From the NCBI RefSeq assembly GCF_006970445.1, contig NZ_CP033877.1, positions 690,750 through 754,749 on the forward strand: DNA of 64,000 nt. Reading direction: 5' to 3'. The position numbers and the translations under genes are program-made. The notes beneath the pieces are model-generated. The model searched no databases. It had not been told where the DNA came from and saw only the letters and a program-made list of their open reading frames with translations. Positions 46,231 through 54,058 of this stretch are shown piece after piece. The stretch is from Stenotrophomonas maltophilia (GTDB taxonomy: Bacteria; Pseudomonadota; Gammaproteobacteria; Xanthomonadales; Xanthomonadaceae). Every line of letters starts with the position of its first letter. Position 1 is the stretch's first letter.

Positions 46231-47283
46231 ATGGCCATGCCCGATTCGACTTCCACATTGCGCTTCTGGTTGATCAACACCGTCGGTTGGGCGCTGTTCT
46301 CTGCGCTCAGCCTGGCGATGACCAGCACCTTCGGCGGCGGCGCCAGCAGTGGTGGCACGCTCATCAGCGTCGGCCTGGGCGTGCTGCTGTGGGGCATCAG
46401 TGCGGGTGTGCGTGCACTGGCCCTGCGGCGCCGCTGGTGGCAGCGGGAGTTCGGCGCGCTGGTACTGCGGCTTGCGCTGGCGGTGCTGCTGGGCGCGCTG
46501 CTGGCACAGCTGCTGCTGATGGCCGTGCTGCAGCCGGCGCTGGCACTGGGTTGGGTGGATTTCGGTGAGCAGCCGGGTGACTTCCGCCCGGTGGCACGGC
46601 TGGCCTATCTGCTCAACACCGTGCTGCTGCTGGGCCTGTGGACCGCACTGTGGGCCGGCCTGCACAGCCTGCGCCAGGCGCGCCGCGCGGAACTCGAACG
46701 CCTGCGCGCCGAGGCCGAACGCAGCGCCCTGGAGCGCGATGCGCTGCGTGCGCGGCTCAACCCGCACTTCATGTTCAATGCACTGAACAACCTGCGCGCG
46801 CTGATCCTGGAAGATCCTGAGCGTGCGCGCGACATGGTCACCCGCCTATCGCGCACGCTGCGCCAGGCGCTTGCGCATAATCGCAGCGAACAGGTGACGC
46901 TGGCCGAGGAGCTGGCGGTGGTGGACGACTACCTGGCCATCGAGGCGATCCACTTCGAACAGCGCCTGCAGGTGCGGCAGCAGATCGATGCCGATGCCAC
47001 GCAGGGACAGCTGCCGGCGATGGCGTTGCAGTTGCTGGTGGAGAACGCGATCAAGCACGGCATTGCCAGTCGCCCTGGCGGTGGCGAGCTGCGGATCCAT
47101 GCCACGCTGGCCAATGATGTGCTGCGGTTGCAGGTGGACAATCCACTTTCAACCGGCAGCGAACCCACCCATGGCCATGGCGTCGGCCTGGCCTACCTGC
47201 GTGCACAGCTGGGCACGCGTGGCCGATTCGTGCTGCAGCCGGTCGGTGACCGCATGCAGGCCCTGCTGGAGATTCCGCAATGA
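46231..47283 (+). CDS. LytS/YehU-type sensor histidine kinase
   Basis: A 350-residue membrane kinase with four hydrophobic segments in the first 155 residues (about 11-30, 45-60, 75-100 and 125-150), a short coiled linker (RAELERLRAEAERSALERD), and the His_kinase domain. LRARLNPHFMFNALNNLRAL carries the phosphorylated histidine, LPAMALQLLVENAIKHGIA is the N box, and GVGLAYLRAQLGTRG the G box. It has no periplasmic sensor domain, so the signal may come through the membrane. It overlaps the response-regulator gene in ATGA, defining the pair. Confidence 0.93.
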   Translation: MAMPDSTSTLRFWLINTVGWALFSALSLAMTSTFGGGASSGGTLISVGLGVLLWGISAGVRALALRRRWWQREFGALVLRLALAVLLGALLAQLLLMAVLQPALALGWVDFGEQPGDFRPVARLAYLLNTVLLLGLWTALWAGLHSLRQARRAELERLRAEAERSALERDALRARLNPHFMFNALNNLRALILEDPERARDMVTRLSRTLRQALAHNRSEQVTLAEELAVVDDYLAIEAIHFEQRLQVRQQIDADATQGQLPAMALQLLVENAIKHGIASRPGGGELRIHATLANDVLRLQVDNPLSTGSEPTHGHGVGLAYLRAQLGTRGRFVLQPVGDRMQALLEIPQ

Positions 47284-48011
47284 GTGGCATGCTGCGCGTG
47301 TTGATCGTTGATGACGCACGGCTGGCGCGGCAGGAGCTGCGTACGCTGTTGTCAGCGCTGCCCTGGGTGCAGTGCGTGGGCGAGGCCGACGATGTGCCCG
47401 CCGCACGCGAGGCGATCGCCACACTGGCGCCGGACCTGGTGCTGCTGGATGTGCAGATGCCCTCCGGCAGCGGCTTCGATGTGCTGGATGGACTGGAGAC
47501 GGTGCCGGCGGTGGTGTTCGTTACCGCTTATGACACCTATGCGGTACGCGCATTCCAGGCCAACGCGCTGGACTATCTGGTCAAGCCGGTGGAGGCACCG
47601 CGCCTGCTGGAAGCACTGGAGCGGGCGCGCGAGCGCGACGTGGTGGCGAGCGGCGCGCCGGAACTGCGAAGCACGCTGGGTGCGCAGGACCAGGTGTTCG
47701 TGCGCGAGGGTGAGCGCTGCTGGTTCGTGGCGGTCTCCGAGATCCGCAGGCTGGTGGTGGATGGCAACTACACGCGGCTGTGGTTCCGCGACCAGAACGC
47801 CTTGTTGACCCGCAGCCTGAGCGCGCTGGAAGCACGCCTGCCGCAGGATCTTTTCTTCCGCGCCAACCGCAACACGCTGGTCAACCTGCGCCGTATCCGT
47901 GGGGTGTCGCCCAGCATCGGCGACGGCTATGACCTGGCGCTGGATGATGGCAGCGAGGTGGAAGTGTCGCGGCGGCAGGCGCGGGAGCTGCGCGAGCGGA
48001 TGGCGTTGTAG
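47280..48011 (+). CDS. LytTR-family response regulator
   Basis: A 243-residue DNA-binding regulator. The receiver domain shows VLIVDDARLARQELR, LVLLDVQMPSGSGFDVL (phospho-acceptor Asp near residue 57), VFVTAYDTYAVRAF and LVKPVEAPRLL. The LytTR domain (about 140-240) has VSEIRRLVVDGNYTRLWF, RSLSALEARLPQDLFFRANRNTLVNL. AlgR and LytR are relatives. Coupled to the kinase upstream; targets cannot be read. It ends six bases from the converging amidohydrolase gene. Confidence 0.94.
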   Translation: MSGMLRVLIVDDARLARQELRTLLSALPWVQCVGEADDVPAAREAIATLAPDLVLLDVQMPSGSGFDVLDGLETVPAVVFVTAYDTYAVRAFQANALDYLVKPVEAPRLLEALERARERDVVASGAPELRSTLGAQDQVFVREGERCWFVAVSEIRRLVVDGNYTRLWFRDQNALLTRSLSALEARLPQDLFFRANRNTLVNLRRIRGVSPSIGDGYDLALDDGSEVEVSRRQARELRERMAL

Positions 48012-48017
48012 GTGCTG

Positions 48018-49535
48018 CTACAGCTCGGCACTGACCGGGCTGGTGATGAAGCCCCACAGCAGGCGTGCCATCACGGCGGGCGAGCGTGCCTGCCTGCGCG
48101 CATAGGCCAGCAGCGCATCCAACCGCGGGCGGTCATAGAGGTGGCCGGCCAGCAGCACCGCATGCACGCGGCGGGTATTGGCGATGTCGTGCAGCGGGTT
48201 GCCATCGAGCAACACCAGGTCTGCGGCTTTGCCGATCTCGACGCTGCCATGTGACGCCTGCAGCTGCAGATGGCGCGCGGCCTGCTGCGTGGCTGCACGC
48301 AGTACGTCGGCCTGACTCAGGCCCGCTTGCCGCAGCCACTGCATTTCATCGTGGTAGCGGAAGCCGCCCAGCCCGGTATCGGTGCCGACCAGCACGGTGA
48401 CGCCTGCGCGATGCGCGGCACCAGTCAGCACCAACCCGTGCTCAAAGTAGGCCTTCAGCGCAGTTTCACCGCGCGGGCCGGGGTAGCGCGCCACGGTGGC
48501 CTGCAGGTCATCACGCCACGCCCAGCGTGAGAGCGGATCCAGATAGGCCAGGCGCGGATCGTCGACGAAGGTGGGGTCGCGTGCACGTGCATCTTCTTCG
48601 CGGGTGACATGGGTCGGCACGAACGCGGCACCGCTGGCCTGCATCAAACCGAATGCCTTGTTGCAGCGGGCGGGCTGATAGCTGGCAACCATGCGTTCGG
48701 CCAGCATGGTCGGGTCTTCGCCGTCGAACGTGCCACCGCGCCATGCCGCCGCGTTGTCGAAGCAGTGGCGCACGAACAGATGGGCGTGTTCGAAGCTGCG
48801 CTGGCCTGCCTGTACCGCGTCTTCCAGAGGCACCGCCCTGGGCAGGTGGCCGACCAGCGGATGGCGCAGCTGCTGTGCCTCGGTGGCCAGCCGCTGGTAG
48901 GTGTCCGCACGCAGCCGGTTGTAGACCTTCAACGCGTCGACACCTCGCGCGCTGTACGTACGCGCACGCGCAGCGGCAGCCTCCGGCGCGAGTGATGGAT
49001 CCTCGAAGTAGAAACTGGCGATCTGCACGAAGCGCGGTGCGACCTGTTGCCCGGCAATGGCCTGCTCGGACCAGCGGCGCTTGTCGGCCACGCAGGCGAT
49101 CAGTGGATCGGTGGCCTGCGGGCAGTCCATCATGTCGCGGGTACCGGTGATGCCGTTGGCCAGCATCAGCGGGAACTGCAGCTGCGGCGACAACTGCAAT
49201 GCATGGGTGTGCATGTCCCAGAAGCCGGGCAGCAGCCAGCGGCCACCGGCATCAAGCACCGGCAACGTGGTCTCCCGTGGAGCTTCGCCAATGGCGGTGA
49301 TGGTGCCGTTGCGTATCGTCACCGTGGTCGATTCGCTGACCCGCCCGTGCACGACGTCCACCACCCGCGCGTTGACGATCACGCGGCTGTTACCCGGATC
49401 GGGCAACGGCGGTGCCGGCAGCGGCCAGAGCAGGGCGGCGGTGAACAGCAATGGCGGCGCCAGCAGCAGGATGGCCAGGACGATCGGCCATCGCCGACGG
49501 CGGGCGGAACGGGGCGACGCGCGTGCTGCATCCAT
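48018..49535 (-). CDS. Amidohydrolase family protein, membrane-anchored
   Basis: A 505-residue metal-dependent hydrolase. A single N-terminal membrane segment (about residues 16-38) follows a basic tip, so the enzyme likely faces the periplasm. The catalytic barrel begins LLPGFWDMHTHALQL (first metal pair HxH), with KVYNRLRADTYQRL (lysine position), LVGHLPRAVPLEDAV, SFEHAHLFV and VLVGTDTGLGGFRYHDEM (final Asp). The imidazolonepropionase/prolidase-like subgroup fits best; substrate unknown. It converges on the LytTR gene and is divergent from the DUF3228 gene. Confidence 0.9.
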   Translation of the reverse strand: MDAARASPRSARRRRWPIVLAILLLAPPLLFTAALLWPLPAPPLPDPGNSRVIVNARVVDVVHGRVSESTTVTIRNGTITAIGEAPRETTLPVLDAGGRWLLPGFWDMHTHALQLSPQLQFPLMLANGITGTRDMMDCPQATDPLIACVADKRRWSEQAIAGQQVAPRFVQIASFYFEDPSLAPEAAAARARTYSARGVDALKVYNRLRADTYQRLATEAQQLRHPLVGHLPRAVPLEDAVQAGQRSFEHAHLFVRHCFDNAAAWRGGTFDGEDPTMLAERMVASYQPARCNKAFGLMQASGAAFVPTHVTREEDARARDPTFVDDPRLAYLDPLSRWAWRDDLQATVARYPGPRGETALKAYFEHGLVLTGAAHRAGVTVLVGTDTGLGGFRYHDEMQWLRQAGLSQADVLRAATQQAARHLQLQASHGSVEIGKAADLVLLDGNPLHDIANTRRVHAVLLAGHLYDRPRLDALLAYARRQARSPAVMARLLWGFITSPVSAEL

Positions 49536-49671
49536 GAGCCGGCGATCCTTGCATTGGGTCGTCCGCAGGGTGCTGCAAGCTGGACGCGGGCGCCAGTGAC
49601 CATCGGCATCCGGCCCGGCCTGCCTCCGGGGCGGTTACCCTGTGCGGTGGAACCCCTGATCACGCCCTGCC

Positions 49672-50229
49672 ATGTCCATCGTCCTCACCGATTTCGCCCG
49701 TCCTCGCCTGTTCCCGCGCGTGCCGCGCGGCAACACCATCCAGGACTGCACTGCCGAGCAGTTCGAGGCACACCTCAATGCGCACGCGCCGCTGAAGGTG
49801 CTCGACGGCTACGCCCCGTTCTGCAAGTTGTTCGTCTATGAGAACTGGACCAGCACGCGCTGCCTGACGGTGCCGGTCACCGAGGCCAACCGCCATCTGC
49901 TGCGCAGCGGCTACGAAGCGCGCAATCGCGAGGAACTGCCGGTACTGGTGCGCTGGTTCGAGGGCGTGGAATCGCCGCGTGCGAATTACCTGGTGGTGAT
50001 CCTGTACAGCGCCGGGCAGTTGGCGAAGGAAGGTTCACCGATCGAGGCCGACTGGGGCATCGTCGGCTGCATCTACACCGCCGAACCGGAAGAGGTACCG
50101 ATGGCGCCGATCACCATGATGCGCAATGCGCTGGGCGTGGAGGAGGGCGGCTCCGGCGTGCCGCTGGACCGCGAGGCCTACCGGCGTTCCGTCGAGTTCT
50201 GGGAGAACAACGCCAACTGGCGGCCGTAA
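49672..50229 (+). CDS. DUF3228 family protein
   Basis: A 185-residue soluble protein of the DUF3228 family, recognisable from RLFPRVPRGNTIQDCTAEQFE, DGYAPFCKLFVYENW, the ANYLVVILYSAGQLAKEG block and EADWGIVGCIYTAEPEEVPMAPITMM. No function is known. It begins with a plain ATG about 135 bases after the divergent amidohydrolase start. A repeat pair follows its stop. Confidence 0.88.
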   Translation: MSIVLTDFARPRLFPRVPRGNTIQDCTAEQFEAHLNAHAPLKVLDGYAPFCKLFVYENWTSTRCLTVPVTEANRHLLRSGYEARNREELPVLVRWFEGVESPRANYLVVILYSAGQLAKEGSPIEADWGIVGCIYTAEPEEVPMAPITMMRNALGVEEGGSGVPLDREAYRRSVEFWENNANWRP

Positions 50230-50235
50230 GCGGCC

Positions 50236-50327
50236 CGGGTCAGATCCCCGCACCGAGGGGCTCTGACCCGATCATTCGGGCCCTCGGTAGGAGCCTTTCC
50301 CTGAGGAAGGGATCCGACCCCAGGCGC
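50236..50327. repeat. Two GGGGTC-type palindromes
   Basis: First at 50236-50270 (CGGGTCAGATCCCCGC with GAGGGGCTCTGACCCG), then a second, asymmetric one to about 50321 (GGTAGGAGCCTTTCCC with GGAAGGGATCCGACCCC). Located between the DUF3228 gene and the TonB-domain gene. Confidence 0.8.
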
Positions 50328-50367
50328 GCGCTATGATCGGGCCAGGAAAACCCAAGGAGGGCGAGGC

Positions 50368-51003
50368 ATGGCGGTCTGGGCAAGGATGATTCTGGTGTTG
50401 CTGGCGGGCACGTTGCCCGCCACCCCTGCACTGGCAGCGAAGCCATCTGTCGGCACTGCATGCTCGCCGTTGGCGGCCGTTCCCGCGCTGCGCGATGCGG
50501 AGGTGACCGCATTGTCGATGCAGCCCGAGGACGGTCGTTGCGTGGTGGAGGTGAAGGCGGCCAACGGCAAGGCGTTGCTTCGGCAGCAGCAGATGCTGGA
50601 GGTGCTTACGCAACACGCCTGCGCGGCGCCGGCGGAGGTGAGCGTGGAGGACACGCGGCTATCCCTGCAGCTGCGCCTACCGAAACACTGCGCGGCGCGC
50701 GGCAGCCGCGATCTGTTCGCGGGCGAGGGTGTTGCGTGGAAGCCGGCACGCGGCGTGTCGCCGCACTATCCGCCGGCGGCCATGCAGCAGGGACTTTCCG
50801 GGCGCAGCCTGCTGAAGGCATTGATTGATGCGCAGGGGACGGTTGCCGCCGTGATCGTGGAGACATCCAGCGGGCATGCGCTGCTGGATGACGCGGCGGT
50901 GGACGAGCTGCGTGGCTGGCCTTTCGTCCGTGCCGAAGCAGAGAGCACAGTGCCGGAGTTGACCATCGTGCGGGTACCGATGCGGTACGCGCTGGTGGAG
51001 TGA
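50368..51003 (+). CDS. Periplasmic protein with TonB C-terminal domain
   Basis: A 211-residue protein with a cleavable signal peptide (MAVWARMILVLLAGTLPATPALAA). The N-terminal half has three cysteines and no known fold. The C-terminal part, residues 130-205, matches the TonB C-terminal domain: VSPHYPPAAMQQGLSGRSL, LKALIDAQGTVAAVIVETSS, LLDDAAVDELRGWPFVRAE. Unlike TonB it lacks a membrane anchor with a Ser-His pair and a proline-rich arm, so it cannot transduce energy by itself. A strong AAGGAGGGC site fixes the start. Confidence 0.82.
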   Translation: MAVWARMILVLLAGTLPATPALAAKPSVGTACSPLAAVPALRDAEVTALSMQPEDGRCVVEVKAANGKALLRQQQMLEVLTQHACAAPAEVSVEDTRLSLQLRLPKHCAARGSRDLFAGEGVAWKPARGVSPHYPPAAMQQGLSGRSLLKALIDAQGTVAAVIVETSSGHALLDDAAVDELRGWPFVRAEAESTVPELTIVRVPMRYALVE

Positions 51004-51008
51004 CCGCC

Positions 51009-51135
51009 ATCCACGCGTGGCGTGGATCTACGTCTGGCAATACGGTTGATGAAGGTGCGGTTCCGCGTGGTCATGCCATCCACGCACGGCGTGGGTCTAG
51101 CGGACCGCAGTAGAGCCACGCCATGCGTGGCTGCA
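51009..51135. repeat. Cluster of ATCCACGCC-type hairpins
   Basis: Three related hairpins: ATCCACGCGTGGCGTGGAT at 51009-51027, a degenerate copy near 51079-51098 and GCCACGCCATGCGTGGC near 51115-51132. The gap is between a plus-strand and a minus-strand gene end, so it may serve both as a transcript end. Confidence 0.75.
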
Positions 51136-51141
51136 GTCCCG

Positions 51142-51627
51142 TCAGACGGCTATCCATTCCCACCACGGGTAGTGGTACTCGCGGTCGATGGCCCGCCAAT
51201 GCTGGCCGCACTGTTCGCACGTAACGATGTGGCAATCCCCCCAGCCGCCTTCGGCTTCTTCCACCGAGCGCAGCTGCATCTGGCCCTGTTCAACCAGACG
51301 ACGCGGATCGAAGAACGGGTAGCCGGGATTGAGCGCGCACAGGCACCCCTCGCGCGCGTGCCAGTAATGCAGCCGACGCAGGGCCGCCTTCAGGTGCGCC
51401 TGGTTGCTGATCAGCATGCCGCCGAGCGCGATGCCCTGGCAGCGCTGTTCGATCAGGTCCGCATGCGCAGCCAGTGCATCCAGCGAGGACGCGGTGAACA
51501 GCCGTGCGACCGTACGTGCGGCGTCGGTGATGCGCGTGCCGTCGCGCGACAGCAGGTCCTGCAGCAGGACGTCGGCCTGAGCATCCTCAAGCCGGGGCGA
51601 CGGCGCTGCGGACCACGGCCAGCGCAT
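51142..51627 (-). CDS. Conserved-looking protein with CxxC near C-terminus
   Basis: A 161-residue soluble protein I cannot assign. The first two thirds are helical (LQDLLSRDGTRITDAARTVA), the last third has CLCALNPGYPFFDP and then CEQCGQHWRAIDREYHYPWW, with two cysteine pairs that could bind a metal. The start codon overlaps the ybaK stop by one base (TGATG on the coding strand), so it is translationally linked to ybaK. Confidence 0.75.
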   Translation of the reverse strand: MRWPWSAAPSPRLEDAQADVLLQDLLSRDGTRITDAARTVARLFTASSLDALAAHADLIEQRCQGIALGGMLISNQAHLKAALRRLHYWHAREGCLCALNPGYPFFDPRRLVEQGQMQLRSVEEAEGGWGDCHIVTCEQCGQHWRAIDREYHYPWWEWIAV

Positions 51628-52100
51628 CAGCGTGCCTTGCCGATTGCCGCGTAGTGGCCGGCGGTCAGCCGCAGCAGATCGGCCGGTGCCAGTTCCACTT
51701 CCAGGCCGCGGCGACCGGCGCTGACATGCAGCGCGGGCAATGCCTGCGCGCTGGCGTCCAGGAACGTGCGCAGGCGCTTCTTCTGCCCCAGCGGGCTGAT
51801 GCCCCCGACCAGGTAGCCGGTCGCGCGCTGTGCGGCATCGGCAGCGGCCATCTCGCATTTCTTGCAGCCGGCGGCTTCGGCCAGCGCCTTCAGGTCGAGC
51901 TGGCCGGCGACCGGCACGATTGCCACCAGCAGTTCGTGCGCTTCAGTGCTGGCCAGCAGGGTCTTGAACACCTTGGCAGGGTCGAGGCCGAGCTTGTCGA
52001 CGGCTTCGCCGCCATAGGATTCGGCATGGGCGTCGTGCACGTAGCTGCGCACGGTGTGGGCGATCTTCTCGCGCTTCAGCAGGTTGATGGCCGGGGTCAT
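51627..52100 (-). CDS. ybaK: Cys-tRNA(Pro) deacylase YbaK
   Basis: Hydrolyses cysteine mischarged on tRNA-Pro after ProRS has made the error. The 157-residue product has MTPAINLLKREKIAHTVRSY, GEAVDKLGLDPAKVFKTLLA with the catalytic lysine (KTLL), VAIVPVAGQLDLKALAEAAG, YLVGGISPLGQKKRLRTFLD (the GGISPxG motif) and the C-terminal LRLTAGHYAAIGK. Normal family length. Upstream gene of a two-gene unit with the CxxC protein. Confidence 0.95.
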   Translation of the reverse strand: MTPAINLLKREKIAHTVRSYVHDAHAESYGGEAVDKLGLDPAKVFKTLLASTEAHELLVAIVPVAGQLDLKALAEAAGCKKCEMAAADAAQRATGYLVGGISPLGQKKRLRTFLDASAQALPALHVSAGRRGLEVELAPADLLRLTAGHYAAIGKAR

Positions 52101-52169
52101 GGGTGGATCGTAGCGCGGGGCAGGAGCGTTGCCTTGACCGAGGCTATTGTCCCCCGCTCCGGTGGGGAA

Positions 52170-52258
52170 CATCCACGCATGGCGTGGATCTACTGCATCT
52201 TCGCGTGGCGGGAATTTTCCTGGGCCGGGCGTCAAGTAGATCCACGCCATGCGTGGAT
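52170..52258. repeat. Inverted pair of GTAGATCCACGCC hairpins
   Basis: ATCCACGCATGGCGTGGATC with CTAC tail at 52170-52192, and its mirror, GTAGATCCACGCCATGCGTG, at 52236-52258. The GTAG head marks it as a third sequence class of the same kind of palindrome as SMAG. Confidence 0.85.
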
Positions 52259-52294
52259 GCGTGGATGCGCGGTGTACGGCTGCGCGCAAACGCA

Positions 52295-52320
52295 GAACGG
52301 GCGCCCGAAGGCGCCCGTTC
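52295..52320 (-). terminator. Rho-independent terminator of ahcY
   Basis: A perfect 11-bp stem GAACGGGCGCC / GGCGCCCGTTC. On the minus strand the loop reads TTCG, the very stable UUCG tetraloop, followed by TGCGTTTGCG. It is about 50 bases downstream of the ahcY stop, behind a SMAG unit. Confidence 0.8.
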
Positions 52321-52337
52321 CGTGTGTCGCATGCACC

Positions 52338-52364
52338 GGTAGTGCCGGCCGCTGGCCGGCACCC
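52338..52364. repeat. Single SMAG palindrome after ahcY
   Basis: GGTAGTGCCGGCCGCTGGCC continuing into GGCACC; a single hairpin unit nine bases beyond the ahcY stop codon. Confidence 0.85.
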
Positions 52365-52372
52365 CGCAGGCA

Positions 52373-53818
<1,446 letters not shown>

Positions 53819-53860
53819 TCGTGTGCTCCGGTTGTGGGCGAGCGGGTGCTCGCATCTAGC

Positions 53861-53936
53861 CGGGCGCCGTTGTTACAAAGCCACCTCACCGAGCCTGGCC
53901 GGGCCTCATGGGATCCGGTCGCAGCGCCCCTCGGCA
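53861..53936 (-). promoter_or_regulatory. S-adenosylhomocysteine (SAH) riboswitch
   Basis: Read on the minus strand, TGCCGAGGGGCGCTGCGACC (53936 down to 53917) and CCAGGCTCGGTGAGG (53898 to 53884), then AACAACGGCGCCCG, reproduce the SAH riboswitch core. GGGCGC pairs with GCGCCC to close it and CCGAG with CTCGG as the internal helix. It lies in the ahcY leader, ending about 43 bases before the ATG. In this class SAH binding turns on ahcY so that SAH is removed. Confidence 0.92.
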
Positions 53937-53949
53937 GGGGAGAACCCCC

Positions 53950-53955
53950 ATTATA
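53950..53955 (-). promoter_or_regulatory. -10 box of the ahcY promoter
   Basis: A perfect TATAAT on the minus strand, 14 bases before the first paired segment of the SAH riboswitch, so transcription would start about at 53943 and include the whole aptamer. No good -35 is seen. Confidence 0.7.
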
Positions 53956-54058
53956 TCGCGGCCCCGGCATGACATCCGGATGACCCAACCATCGGCAGAT
54001 GGGCGGGCGTGCACGGCCTGTTAAGGTCGGTGTTTTCACGCATCACACAGGTGGAACG

